Shown: positions 17,027-26,002, counted from the stretch's first letter. The stretch is 64,000 bases of DNA from Phycisphaerales bacterium (GCA_020852275.1 JADZBE010000038.1:1-64000); one strand, 5' to 3'. A program made the numbers and translations. The notes: generated by a model from the sequence alone, not told the origin.

Positions 17027-18326
17027 AACCGCCCTGCTTGATCTGACCGCGCCCGGCTGGCTGATCGTGTGCTGCGCGGCGCTGCTGGCGACGATGGGGA
17101 TCGCCACCATCTGGATCGCCGACACGGCCTACAAGCAAGGGCATGACGGACCGGACAACGCGCTGAAGCAGCTTGCCATCCTGCTCGGCGCGAGTGTCCT
17201 GGGGGCGGGCATTCTCAAGCTGGGCTACCGGCGCATCGCGCGGCTCGCGTATCCCTTCTTCTTTCTCTCGCTCCTGCTGCTGATCCCCCCGATCCTGGCG
17301 CGCACGACGCACCAGACGTTTGGCGGACTCGTGCCGATGGTCAACGGCGCGTACCGCTGGATTCGCCTCCCGCTCTTTCAGCTTCAGCCGTCCGAGGTCA
17401 TGAAGATCGGCATGATCTTCGCCCTGGCGTGTTACCTGCGCTATCGCCGCAATTACCGCACGCTCAAGGGGCTGTTGCTGCCGGTGCTGGGCGCGCTGGT
17501 TCCGCTGGCGCTGATCCTGCTCGAACCGGACCTCGGCACGGCCATGCTGATTCTCCCGCTGGTCTTTGTGATGCTCTTCATGGCGGGCGCGAAGACATCG
17601 CACCTGCTGGGGATCGCGGGCGTGGGCTTGCTGCTGGCGCCGCTGGCGTGGTCGAAGATGGAGGGCTATCAGCGCATGCGCATCACCGCGGTCCTGCTTC
17701 AGTCCGATGCCGTGCGCGACGCGATACGCCGCCAGCCTCAGCGCTACGGCTTTCTCGCCTCCCGCCGCGAGGTGGAGTACTGGTCGCGCGACTCGGGGTA
17801 CCAACTGCTGCGCTCCAAGTATGCCGTCGGCAGCGGCGGGCTGGCGGGCGAAGGCTGGGGCGAAGGACCGTTCACCGAATACGCGCTGCTTCCGGAAGGA
17901 CACAACGACTTCATCTTCGCGCTGCTCGCGCATCAGTGGGGATGGCTCGGGTGCGCCGCGGTGATCGCCGCCTACGCGGGACTGGTCGGCGCAGGCGCCG
18001 CCGTCGCGCTGGCCACGAAAGAGCCGTTCGGCCGGCTCGTCGCGGTGGGCATCGTCGCCATGCTCGCCATGCAGGCCGGGCTGAACGTCGGCATGGTCAC
18101 GGGGCTGATGCCCGTGACGGGCGTGACGCTGCCCCTCGTGTCATACGGCGGTTGCAGTCTGCTGATCAACGTGGTCGCCCTCGCCGTGCTCATCAGCATC
18201 TCGCAGCATCGGCCATTCCTGCTGGCAAACCGGCCGTTCAACTTCGCCCTCCGCAGCCGCCGCGCCATCCCCCTCGAACTCGCGAAGCCCCCGCGCGAGA
18301 AGACCGCTTCCGAAACCGCGGCTTGA
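17016..18326 (+). CDS. rodA: RodA/FtsW/SpoVE-family peptidoglycan glycosyltransferase
   Basis: This 436-residue polytopic membrane protein starts at ATG 17016, overlapping the mrdA stop by 11 bp. SEDS signatures are visible: NGAYRWIRLPLFQLQPSEVM, LLEPDLGTAMLILPLVFVML, LLPEGHNDFIFALLAHQWGW and MPVTGVTLPLVSYGG. The loop between the EPDLGTA and EGHNDFIF segments is fairly long (about 190-260), which is common in planctomycete RodA. It polymerises lipid II for lateral wall synthesis with MrdA. Its stop codon lies in the first unit of a 16-bp tandem array. Confidence 0.9.
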   Translation: MRRRTALLDLTAPGWLIVCCAALLATMGIATIWIADTAYKQGHDGPDNALKQLAILLGASVLGAGILKLGYRRIARLAYPFFFLSLLLLIPPILARTTHQTFGGLVPMVNGAYRWIRLPLFQLQPSEVMKIGMIFALACYLRYRRNYRTLKGLLLPVLGALVPLALILLEPDLGTAMLILPLVFVMLFMAGAKTSHLLGIAGVGLLLAPLAWSKMEGYQRMRITAVLLQSDAVRDAIRRQPQRYGFLASRREVEYWSRDSGYQLLRSKYAVGSGGLAGEGWGEGPFTEYALLPEGHNDFIFALLAHQWGWLGCAAVIAAYAGLVGAGAAVALATKEPFGRLVAVGIVAMLAMQAGLNVGMVTGLMPVTGVTLPLVSYGGCSLLINVVALAVLISISQHRPFLLANRPFNFALRSRRAIPLELAKPPREKTASETAA

Positions 18327-18417
18327 GCGAACGTGGGTTCGAGCGAACGTCAGTCGGAGCGAACGCGGGTCCGAGCGAACGTGGGTCCGAGCGAAGGTGG
18401 GTCCGAGCGAAGGTGCG
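18322..18417. repeat. 16-bp tandem repeat, six units, beginning in the rodA stop codon
   Basis: The unit is TCCGAGCGAACGTGGG with a few substitutions. Units start at 18322, 18338, 18354, 18370, 18386 and 18402. The rodA TGA (18324-18326) lies in the first unit. A single hairpin-type GTCATTCCCGC repeat follows at 18427-18452. Confidence 0.85.
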
Positions 18418-18535
18418 ATTCCAGTCCGTCATTCCCGCGAAGGCGGGGATCCATCAGGTTCGAGATGCGGCGGTCCAAGCCTGCGCGGTGGGCGATCCGG
18501 CGGATGCGCAGGTGTGAGTTCAGCGCGAACCCGAA

Positions 18536-18609
18536 AGGCGGCGGTCGGATTCGAACCGACGAATAACGGATTTGCAATCCGTCCCCTTGGTCCACTTGGG
18601 TACGCCGCC
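18536..18609 (-). tRNA. tRNA-Cys (GCA)
   Basis: This is a 74-nt cloverleaf on the minus strand. The acceptor GGCGGCG/CGCCGCC, anticodon stem ACGGA/TCCGT around loop TTGCAAA (anticodon GCA) and T arm GTCGG/CCGAC around TTCGAAT are all perfect. The discriminator base is U, as expected for cysteine. CCA is not encoded. Confidence 0.95.
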
Positions 18610-18957
18610 GGGGTCGCCTGCGGTCCACGGACTCGCTCCCGACCGCGGCGAGACGGGCACTATATCATCGGGCAACCGCTTGTCCACGCCACGAAAACGC
18701 CGGCGAGCAACCGCCTATTCCCGCCGAACCCAGCACGCTGAGCAGCCGCCTGTCCACGCCTTCCTTCCAAGCCGCACCTGGGACGAAGACCAACCCCGGG
18801 CTTAGGCCCGGCCGTCGAATCGTACACTTCACTTGCCGGCCCGGCGCGAGGCGAGGCGTCCGTGCACACATGTTTCCGGACGGTCATCTTGACTCTTGCA
18901 ACACCGCACATTCCAGCGCATCGACAGCCAGCGACTTCCCCGCGACCCGCGCCCATT

Positions 18958-19338
18958 ATGGGTCGGCGAGCCGCGCGGCGACGGCTGCGATCTTCAACCC
19001 CCGTGCACCTGATACCGATGAGCCGTCAGGCGCCAAGCGTTTCCGCGACCCTGCTGAATGCCTCGCCGGACGGTCTGGCGTGCCTGGTTGCTTCGCAAAT
19101 GCGCGCGAGCCTGGCGAGCGGATCGCGCATCGTCGCGGAGTTCAGCATCGGCGAGGTCGCGAAGGTCTTCACGCTGCCGGCGCGGATCGTTTATGTCGAG
19201 CCGGCTTCGCGGGACGACTGCGTGCGAGTCGGCATCGAGTTTGAGGCTGAGGCAGGCCGAGAACGATCGGATCTGGCCGCGGCGCTGGCGAGCGAACAAG
19301 ATGAGCACACACACGGCCACGCTGAACCTGCGACGTGA
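18958..19338 (+). CDS. PilZ-domain protein (short)
   Basis: With ATG 18958 the protein has 126 residues and begins [20 protein letters not shown], a basic RRxxRxxxR stretch like the c-di-GMP-binding N-terminus of PilZ domains. It continues NASPDGLACLVA (the usual [D/N]xSxxG position) and the barrel strand GIEFEAE. A GTG at 18862 would add 32 residues without PilZ features. The gene overlaps the next PilZ gene by 38 bp. Role: probable c-di-GMP effector; target unknown. Confidence 0.6.
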   Translation: MGRRAARRRLRSSTPVHLIPMSRQAPSVSATLLNASPDGLACLVASQMRASLASGSRIVAEFSIGEVAKVFTLPARIVYVEPASRDDCVRVGIEFEAEAGRERSDLAAALASEQDEHTHGHAEPAT

Positions 19339-20086
19339 CGGCATCCTGGATGAAGCCCGCGCCCGCGGATCGCGCCTGACGATTTCCCACCGCAGCCGCG
19401 ACGGCTGGCGACTCTACCCCGGTCAATTCCTGCGCGACGCGGCGGGCGGGGGTGGGCTGTGGGTGCGCGTGAGCGCCGAAGAAAACCGCGAGCTGAGCGG
19501 CGAGGGGGTCCGCGAGGCTCTGACCCCCGGGCAGGAGGTCGGGCTGACCTTCCGCCGCGGGCACAAGAAGTGCATCTGTCACTCGACCATCGAGCACAGT
19601 CGCGCAGACGGCGCCTCCCTCTGCCTTCAACTGGCCACGCCCACGCAGATTCAGGAACTTCAGCGGCGCGTGTTCGAGCGCACGCTTCCTCCTTGCGACA
19701 AGCCGATTCGCGTTCACGTGCGCACGCGCGAGCTTCCCGCCGCGTCGAATGGGCGGATCACGGGCCAGCTTGAAGACATCTCGGCGGGGGGCATGCGCGT
19801 CAGGGCCACGATGAGCGCGCCGATCAGCTTAGGGGCGTCCTACCTGTGCATTCTCGAAGGCGGCTCCTCGCGTCAGGCGCTGGAGCTGGACGCCGTTCTG
19901 CGTCACGCCGAAGCACCGGTGAACGGCACGGCCTCGCTGGGCTTACAGTTCATCGGGATGGAAGCGTCGGCGGCGGGGTATGAGAAGATGCTGGAGCTGG
20001 CGCGCTTCGTGAAGTACCTGCAGCGCTGCGCCTCCCGCGGACCCAGAGGCGGACGACCGATGCCCGGTTCTCACGACGCGCCGTAA
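19301..20086 (+). CDS. YcgR-like PilZ-domain protein
   Basis: This 261-residue protein starts inside the preceding PilZ gene. The N-terminal part (about 1-120) has a YcgR_N-like split-barrel look (LEVE-type strands, ALTPGQEVGLTFRRGHKKC). The C-terminal part (about 130-245) is a PilZ barrel with PIRVHVRTRELP, GQLEDISAGGMRVRA (DxSxxG) and SLGLQFIGM. The first Arg cluster is partly degenerate, so c-di-GMP affinity is uncertain. It was probably cotranscribed and coupled with the upstream PilZ gene. Target: motility, adhesion or envelope machinery, not determinable here. Confidence 0.6.
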   Translation: MSTHTATLNLRRDGILDEARARGSRLTISHRSRDGWRLYPGQFLRDAAGGGGLWVRVSAEENRELSGEGVREALTPGQEVGLTFRRGHKKCICHSTIEHSRADGASLCLQLATPTQIQELQRRVFERTLPPCDKPIRVHVRTRELPAASNGRITGQLEDISAGGMRVRATMSAPISLGASYLCILEGGSSRQALELDAVLRHAEAPVNGTASLGLQFIGMEASAAGYEKMLELARFVKYLQRCASRGPRGGRPMPGSHDAP

Positions 20087-20396
20087 ATCGTCTCACGGAT
20101 TCCCGCCCGCCGCCGCGGCTTCTCGCACCGCACGCCCACCGCACCGCGCCTCGACCGCACCGCGCCCGCAGGGATGCGGGTCCCCCAACCGCAACGCGCC
20201 CTCGATGAACCGCTCGCGCACGACACCAGCAAAACCGCATCCCTACGTACGAGGTTCAGCCATGCCCGTCCGGCGTGCCCGCGACGTCTCGACGGCGATG
20301 CGATACACTGGCCGGCGTTTCTCGACCGGGGAATAGCCCACCCGCGAATTCGATCAGCGTGGACGGATGCGCCTCTCGGAGGCAAGGAGTCAGGTC
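20087..20396. other. 310-bp intergenic region
   Basis: This is GC-rich sequence with several CACCGCACCGCGC-type direct repeats at 20125-20170. No gene, terminator or recognisable promoter was found. A good Shine-Dalgarno (AAGGAG, 20384-20389) for the next gene is at its end. Confidence 0.4.
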
Positions 20397-21155
20397 ATGC
20401 TCACATGTGGACCCAGATGGTTGAAGCTCTTCACCGCCGCGCTCGCCGTGCTTCTGATCGCGCAGGACAAGCCGGCTCCATCGCCGCCCACGGTGGAGTG
20501 GACGTTCGACAAGTGCGAAGTCGGGAAACCGGTCGCGGGGTGGCGGATCGCCGCGACGCGCGGCAGCGACAAACCTGCCAAGTGGCTGGTCGCGGCCGAT
20601 GCTTCGGCGCCCGGCAAACCCAACGTGCTGAAGGTGGAGACGACCGCGGAAGACCAGACGTTCAACCTGCTCATCGGGGAGCAGCTCTCCCTGAAGGACG
20701 TGGATCTGCGCGTCATGCTCCGGGCGGACAGCGGCAAGGTGGATCAGGGTGGTGGACTGCTCTGGCGCTGCAAGGATGAGAACAACTACTACGTCTGCCG
20801 CGTCAATCCGCTGGAGAGCAACTTCCGGGTGTACAAGATCGAGGGCGGCAAGCGAACGCAACTCGGCAGCGCGGACGTGGAAACCAAGACCGGCGAGTGG
20901 CATGAAGTCCGGGCCGTCATGATCGCGAGCAAGATCGAGTGCTTTGTGGACGGGAAAAAGCTCTTGGAAGCGGCTGACGACACCTTCAAAGACGCGGGCC
21001 GCATCGGGCTGTGGACCAAGGCGGACGCGTCCTCCTCGTTCGACAAGGTGATCGCGCAAGCGCCGTCATCGGGCGGGAAAGCCGACGAAGGCAAGACGAC
21101 CGAGAAGCCGGAGGAAAGCAAGACGGGCGAGAAGCCGAAGGAAAGCAAGCCGTGA
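20397..21155 (+). CDS. secreted LamG/DUF1080-like beta-sandwich protein with Lys/Glu-rich tail
   Basis: The ATG at 20397 has AAGGAG 7 bp upstream; an earlier ATG at 20367 has none. Length is 252 residues. The signal peptide is LKLFTAALAVLLIAQ. The mature domain contains VEWTFDKCEVGKPVAGWRI, DVDLRVMLRADSGKVDQGGG, NNYYVCRVNPLESNFRVYKI and GEWHEVRAVMIASKIECFVD, the order of strands seen in concanavalin-like 3-keto-disaccharide-hydrolase (DUF1080) and LamG domains. The C-terminus is a repetitive EKPEESKTGEKPKESKP tail. It probably binds or acts on a glycan; catalysis is not established. Confidence 0.6.
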   Translation: MLTCGPRWLKLFTAALAVLLIAQDKPAPSPPTVEWTFDKCEVGKPVAGWRIAATRGSDKPAKWLVAADASAPGKPNVLKVETTAEDQTFNLLIGEQLSLKDVDLRVMLRADSGKVDQGGGLLWRCKDENNYYVCRVNPLESNFRVYKIEGGKRTQLGSADVETKTGEWHEVRAVMIASKIECFVDGKKLLEAADDTFKDAGRIGLWTKADASSSFDKVIAQAPSSGGKADEGKTTEKPEESKTGEKPKESKP

Positions 21156-21187
21156 CCGACCGGGATGGAACCTGAAGCCGGGCGTGG

Positions 21188-21290
21188 TGCTCGTCACCGC
21201 CGCGCAGGCGGGGGTCCAGACCCCACGGGAAAACTCTGGATTCCCGCCGCCTCGAAAGCAACCGGCTGGATTCCCGCCTGCGCGGGAATG
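21188..21290. repeat. composite hairpin element, inverted relative to 8777
   Basis: It starts GTCACCGCCGCGCAGGCGGG, passes GACCCCACGGGAAAACTCTG and ends CTGGATTCCCGCCTGCGCGG then GAATG, that is, the GTCAC arm first and the CCCGC...GGAATG arm last. It lies in the 335-bp gap between the LamG-like gene and the zinc-ribbon gene, which otherwise holds nothing recognisable. Confidence 0.65.
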
Positions 21291-21489
21291 CCGGGCTTCG
21301 CCTTTCACCACGGACTGGCAAGCTGCATTTGCCCGCCGGCCGGCAACGCATGAAATGTCCATGCGCTCATGAAAACTCCATGCGCTGAAGATCGGCCTGC
21401 GCCGATGCCCCCTGAGTCCCTGTCAGAACCGGTGGTCCAGAGCGGCCGCATGACGGTGGATCGCCGCCCGCGGAGCATGCGACGACCGT

Positions 21490-21849
21490 TCAGCCCGCAG
21501 CGAGCCAGTCCGGTTCGGTCCACCGCAACACTCTCGCCTCGGTGGTGGAGAACATCACGTCGCCGGCGAGGTGCGTGTCGGGTGCGCCGGCGGCGGCGTA
21601 TTCGTATTGCCACGTCTCCGTCGCATTCGGATCCGCCGATGCCGGCGCTTCGATGCGCAGCGGCTCGCCGAGAAGCTTGCGCACCTCCTTCCGCGTCATG
21701 CTGGTGGACAGGCGGCGCCACTGCTCCATCACGGCGGTGACGCGCGTCGCAGAGCGAATCATGCGCCCGCGCAAAGGCCTGCCGCACTGCCGGCAGAACC
21801 GCGCGATGTCAGGACTGTCCGCTCCACACTGCTCACATGATCGGCTCAT
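21490..21849 (-). CDS. small zinc-ribbon protein with SmpA/BamE-like domain
   Basis: With ATG 21849 the protein has 119 residues; the frame is open from a TTG at 21876. The N-terminus holds a double-Cys zinc ribbon, CEQCGADSPDIARFCRQCG. The C-terminal half reads SMTRKEVRKLLGEPLRIEA, then ATETWQYEYA and VMFSTTEARVLRWTEP. That is the 'G-M-t-k-x-e-V-x-x-l-l-G-x-P...W-x-Y' pattern of SmpA/OmlA (BamE-like) folds. There is no signal peptide, so unlike BamE it would be cytoplasmic. The function is unknown. Confidence 0.6.
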   Translation of the reverse strand: MSRSCEQCGADSPDIARFCRQCGRPLRGRMIRSATRVTAVMEQWRRLSTSMTRKEVRKLLGEPLRIEAPASADPNATETWQYEYAAAGAPDTHLAGDVMFSTTEARVLRWTEPDWLAAG

Positions 21850-22007
21850 GGCGCTTCGGCTCGCTCCTTCCGTCAAGGCATCTCACGACTTGACCGAGGG
21901 GGACGCCCGGCCGCGCGACCTCGTGCGCGGCGGGCGTCCCGGGTTGATGCACTAACGCTTTGATCAGCGAATCCAAACCCTGACAGTCCGTGGTGAAAAC
22001 CGATGCG

Positions 22008-22080
22008 CGTCATTCCCGCACAGGCGGGAATCCAGCGTTTTCCCGTGAGTTCTGGACCCCCGCCCGCGCGGAGGTGACGG
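22008..22080. repeat. composite hairpin element (short form)
   Basis: This is the cleanest copy: it begins GTCATTCCCGCACAGGCGGG after GC, continues AATCCAGCGTTTTCCCGTGA, then TTCTGGACCCCCGCCCGCGC, and ends GGAGGTGACG. The ends are inverted repeats (GTCAttCCCGC / GCGgagGTGAC). It lies between the zinc-ribbon gene and the end of the SPFH gene. Confidence 0.7.
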
Positions 22081-22143
22081 GCACTCCGTCTGATTTCAAG
22101 TCTGCCCACGGGCTGCCAAGCCTCCTCTCTACCCGGAGGGCGG

Positions 22144-24228
22144 TCACGTCCTCGCCGCCTTCGGCGCGCCGTCATGCTTGAGCGAATCGCGGACCTCCTG
22201 CCTCAGTTTCGCCGTGGCGGGATTTGATTCGCACATCGCCCCCGCCGCAGGCAGGCCGAGCTTCTCCGAGAGCAACATCGCGAGCAGACCTTCCATGACG
22301 TTGCCGCCCATGACGCCGCCGGATTTCCCGTCGCCGCCGCCCGAGCCTCCAATCACCACCCGCGGCACGAGATCCACGCCGGAGTGCTGGATCGCTTCGG
22401 CGAAGCGCTCCATCACCTGCCGCGTGATCTGGTACTGCGGACCGCCGTAGGCGCGGACCTGCTCCTCGATCGCCACCGCCTGGGCGACGCCGAGGCGCGC
22501 GGTCTTATCCGCCTCGGCCTCGCCGGTGACCCGCGTCCTGGCGGCGTCCGCTTCCGCCAGCGTGCGCGTTCGAGCGCCCTCGGCTTCGGCGAGGGCACGC
22601 ATCTGTGCGGCCTGCTGAAGGGCGCGCTGGTACTCGGCCTTGCCCTGGTTCTCCTGCACGCGGATCGACAGTTCGCTTTCGGTGAGGTGCTGCTGCTGCC
22701 GCGCCTTGGCTTCGGCCTCGCGCAGCTCGCGCTCCTTGACCGCGGCCTTTTCCTGCCGGGCGTAGGTCTCGACCTGCTCCTCGGCGATCTGCCGCTGGCG
22801 AAGCTGCGTGAGGATGTTCTCGATCTTGTCGTCGCCGGCGGAGGACGCCGGCGTGCCGATCAGCACTTCCTCCAGCTCGAGGTTGTAGTGCCCGAACTTC
22901 TCCTGCATCTCCTCGCCCGCGAGCTTCTGGATCATCGCGCGGTCCTGGAGAAGCTGAATCAGCGTGCGCGTCTGTCCAATGTTCTTGAAATACGCGGAGA
23001 CCATCGGGTCCAGCGTCTGCTCGACGAGCTTCTTGACGTCGCCGAAGCGCTGGATCACCAGCGGCGCCTTGCGGTAGTCGATGTGCACGACCACCGACAG
23101 CGGCAGCGACGGCTCGAAGGCGTCCTTGGTAATGAGCGACACTTCCCGCAGGTTCTCGTCGAAGCGGTGCTGGCCGGCTTCGTTGCGAATCCACTTCAGA
23201 ATGAAGTTGGTGGTCGGGATGGCGACAACTTTTCCCGCGTAGGTGTTGAACGCGTACTTGCCGGGCATGAGCGGGTCGGACCACACGCCGCGCTGACCGG
23301 TGCGCACCAGCTCGCCGTGCTTGTATTCGACGCCGGACAGGTCCGCGCCGCGTTCGCCGGTGTACGAGACGACCACGCCGACGCTGCCGACTTCGATCAC
23401 CGTCTTAGGCAACAGCTCAACAGTGGCGAACAGGCGGTTGAGGTAATACGTGCCGTCCACCATCACCTGGAGCTGACGCCCGCGACAGCCGCCGCCCTGC
23501 AAGAACTTCTCCGCGTCCTGAAAGTTGTTGTGGAACGTCTCGGTTTTCGCGGGGTCGTCGCCGACGACCGGCGCAATCAGCTCGCCGGCGGGCAGCGACG
23601 GGCCGTCGTGCACGGTGGCGACGCCGATCATGTCGTCGCTGCCGCGGATGATGACCGGCTCGAATCCTTCGCGCGCGGCGATCTCGGACTGCATGTTCTT
23701 GAAGACGACGTGGTCGTCGCGCTCCAGCGGCAGGTAGTAGAGCTGGTCCCGCGTCACGACGGCGAACTGCGCGATGTTGATGGCGTAGGTGCCTTCGCGC
23801 AGCACGTTGCGCTGCGGACCGCGCTGCCCCCCGCCCGCGAGGAAGGCGCGCACGTCTTCGAAACCCAGCGCGTTGAAGTTGGACGCCAGGGTCTGCGTCG
23901 GCGGCAGGGGCTTTCCGTCGCGCGCGAACACATATCCGATCTGCCCCTGCGCGATGGTCACCAGCGGCATCGAGTGCACCCGGAACTGGAACGGGGTCAG
24001 AAAGTGCAGACCGCCGCGCAAGACGCCGGGCTGAAAACCGGCCTCCCCTTCCAGCGCGATCAGCCCGCTCTCCACCGAGCCTGCGCCGCTCCAGAGCTTC
24101 TCAACGATGCCGATCCGCTTGTTGGGGATGAAGCGGATGCCGCCCAGCCCCGTGATGAGCAGGATCGTCAGAACGAGGAGCAGCCCGCCGACGGTGATCA
24201 ACGTACTGTTGATGCTGGCAAGAAACAT
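22144..24228 (-). CDS. long SPFH/flotillin-like membrane protein
   Basis: With the ATG at 24228 (GGGAG upstream; an earlier in-frame ATG lies at 24243) the protein has 694 residues. There is one N-terminal TM helix (LITVGGLLLVLTILLITGLG), then IRFIPNKRIGIVEKLW, typical of SPFH starts. A central region duplicates short SPFH-like segments, and a band-7 part follows (SLPLSVVVHIDYRKAPLVIQ). Then comes a long Glu/Ala/Arg coiled coil with flotillin AEA repeats (LAEAEGARTRTLAEADAART) and an oligomerisation end with VMERFAEAIQHSGVDLVPRV. Flotillins are usually about 430-550 residues. It scaffolds membrane microdomains; no NfeD partner gene is adjacent. Confidence 0.8.
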   Translation of the reverse strand: MFLASINSTLITVGGLLLVLTILLITGLGGIRFIPNKRIGIVEKLWSGAGSVESGLIALEGEAGFQPGVLRGGLHFLTPFQFRVHSMPLVTIAQGQIGYVFARDGKPLPPTQTLASNFNALGFEDVRAFLAGGGQRGPQRNVLREGTYAINIAQFAVVTRDQLYYLPLERDDHVVFKNMQSEIAAREGFEPVIIRGSDDMIGVATVHDGPSLPAGELIAPVVGDDPAKTETFHNNFQDAEKFLQGGGCRGRQLQVMVDGTYYLNRLFATVELLPKTVIEVGSVGVVVSYTGERGADLSGVEYKHGELVRTGQRGVWSDPLMPGKYAFNTYAGKVVAIPTTNFILKWIRNEAGQHRFDENLREVSLITKDAFEPSLPLSVVVHIDYRKAPLVIQRFGDVKKLVEQTLDPMVSAYFKNIGQTRTLIQLLQDRAMIQKLAGEEMQEKFGHYNLELEEVLIGTPASSAGDDKIENILTQLRQRQIAEEQVETYARQEKAAVKERELREAEAKARQQQHLTESELSIRVQENQGKAEYQRALQQAAQMRALAEAEGARTRTLAEADAARTRVTGEAEADKTARLGVAQAVAIEEQVRAYGGPQYQITRQVMERFAEAIQHSGVDLVPRVVIGGSGGGDGKSGGVMGGNVMEGLLAMLLSEKLGLPAAGAMCESNPATAKLRQEVRDSLKHDGAPKAART

Positions 24229-24931
24229 AAGAGGGTCTCCCATGCGATGTTGAATCCGCGGCCTAAAAGCCCGCGGAGGAAGCACATTCTACGCGTTTGA
24301 ACCTGCGAAGCGACGGTCAGCGCCGAGGGGTTGGCGCGCAAACCTGATGCCGTGCCGGCGGCGCTTCCATCGCGAGAAACGACCCGGCGGACGCGGCGCA
24401 CGGCGCGCGGCAAAGCCCGAAAGCCGTGAGGATCATCCTCTGGGCACGGCCTGATCGTGGTGGAAAGTGAGGGCGGTCTGCGGGGCGTAAAGCCCGCGCG
24501 GAGTTGCATGACACATGGAGACTCTCCAGCGTTCGCCTGCGAGGTGAGCTGACGGGCTCGCTGCGCTGATTCAGCGTTCCGGTTCACCGGAATTCGCCCC
24601 CGCGGTGAAGAGGGTTGCCCCTCCGCGCCGCACTGGTTCCCCCGCTGCCGGACGGCTTGTCGCGCCCGGCATTCGGCACACAGCAGTAACTATGAGAACA
24701 TTATACCCCAAGCAGAGGCAGCAGGCCACTGATTACAAACTATTCGACGATTTGGAACAACTGCTGTGTGCTGTGAGGCTTGCGCGCTGGCATGGGGCTT
24801 GCAGTGAAATGGTCAACGCCATGCAAGGTGCCTCGCTTGCGTTACGAGTTCTGAAACCGGGGTTTCGACGGAACGTCCGTTGCTTGCGCGACGGGTTCTG
24901 ATTGCGACGTTTCAGCCTTTCCCTCGCGCGA
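24229..24931. other. 700-bp region without a convincing gene
   Basis: This region lies upstream of the SPFH gene and downstream of manC, both on the minus strand. Bases about 24690-24880 are clearly lower in GC than the surroundings and hold a weak plus-strand frame from ATG 24692 to 24901 (about 69 codons, basic, no recognisable motif). No RNA gene or terminator is recognised. It could contain the SPFH promoter. Confidence 0.4.
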
Positions 24932-26002
24932 TCAGAGGAACCGGCCCTCGAAGTCCTTGCGGAGCTTGTCGACGAGTTCCTTGATGCCCTGCGCGTCGCG
25001 CTTGGTGCAGATGAGCGTGGCGTCCGGCGAGTGCACGATGACCAGATCATCCACGCCGATGGTGGCGATAAGGTGCTCGTCCTCCGAGACGAGGATGTTG
25101 CCGCGCGAGCCGAGCGTAATGGCGTGCTGGCACGCGGCGACGTTGCCCAGCGGGTCGCTGTCCATCAGCGACTCCAGCGCCGTCCACGCGCCGACGTCCA
25201 CCCAGTTGCAGTCCATCTCAACGACGAGGACGTCGTCGGCGCGCTCCATGATGGCGAAGTCCACCGAGATCTTCATCAGCGTCGGGTAGAGAAGGCGCAG
25301 CTTCTCCGCGCGCTGCGGCGTGTTCCAGCAGCGTCCCAGCTCGCGCAGCGCGTCATGCGAGTGCGGCAGGTGCTTCTTGAGCTGCGCGAGGATCGCGTCC
25401 GCGCGCCAGGCGAACATCCCGCTGTTCCAGTAGTACAGCCCGCTGGAGACGTACTTTGTGGCCACGGCAATGTTGGGCTTCTCCGCGAACTCGTGAACGC
25501 GGAAGACGCGCTCGCGCAGCCGCTCGCCGCGGGCGATGTAGCCGTACCCCGTGTGCGGACTGGTGGGGCGGATGCCGAAGGTGACCAGCGCCTCCGGGTG
25601 CTCGCCGATGCTCTCGAACGCGCTGCGCACCGCGTGCGCGAAGCGGTCGATCGGCGTGATGACGTGGTCGCCGGTGAACACGGCTATGGTGGCCTCCGGG
25701 TCTCGCTCGACGAGGACGGCCGCCCCCAGTCCGATGGCATTGACGGTGTCGCGCCCCATCGGCTCGCCGATGAGATTCTCGCGCGGCAGCTCGGGCAGCT
25801 CCTCGGCCGTCAGGTCAAGCAGCGCCTCGCTGGTAATGACGTGGATCGCCTCCGCGGGCAGAATGGCGGCGGCGCGCTCGTACGACTGGCGCAGCAGGCT
25901 CTTGCCGCCGAAGAGGCGCAGCCACTGCTTGGGTCTGTGCCGCCGGCTCAAGGGCCACAGCCGAGACCCCGCCCCGCCGGCCATGATGAGGGCGTAACGC
26001 AT
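24932..26002 (-). CDS. manC: mannose-1-phosphate guanylyltransferase
   Basis: This 356-residue protein has the sugar-nucleotide transferase core and only a short C-terminus, so it is the monofunctional form without the isomerase domain. The N-terminal nucleotide loop is MAGGAGSRLWPLSRRHRPKQ. Other motifs are GRDTVNAIGLGAAVLVERD, FTGDHVITPID, FGIRPTSPHTGYGYIARGE, FAEKPN, YYWNSGMFAW and WVDVGAWTALESL. It makes GDP-mannose from GTP and mannose 1-phosphate in the cytoplasm for surface glycans. It belongs with the envelope genes that lie upstream on the same strand (glycosyltransferase, 'sulfatases'). Confidence 0.9.
   Translation of the reverse strand: MRYALIMAGGAGSRLWPLSRRHRPKQWLRLFGGKSLLRQSYERAAAILPAEAIHVITSEALLDLTAEELPELPRENLIGEPMGRDTVNAIGLGAAVLVERDPEATIAVFTGDHVITPIDRFAHAVRSAFESIGEHPEALVTFGIRPTSPHTGYGYIARGERLRERVFRVHEFAEKPNIAVATKYVSSGLYYWNSGMFAWRADAILAQLKKHLPHSHDALRELGRCWNTPQRAEKLRLLYPTLMKISVDFAIMERADDVLVVEMDCNWVDVGAWTALESLMDSDPLGNVAACQHAITLGSRGNILVSEDEHLIATIGVDDLVIVHSPDATLICTKRDAQGIKELVDKLRKDFEGRFL

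Noticed and set aside
24605-24901. Plus-strand 98-codon frame in the 700-bp gap
   Set aside because: No Shine-Dalgarno, signal peptide or recognisable motif; basic composition and low GC are compatible with non-coding DNA. Mentioned in the gap entry only.
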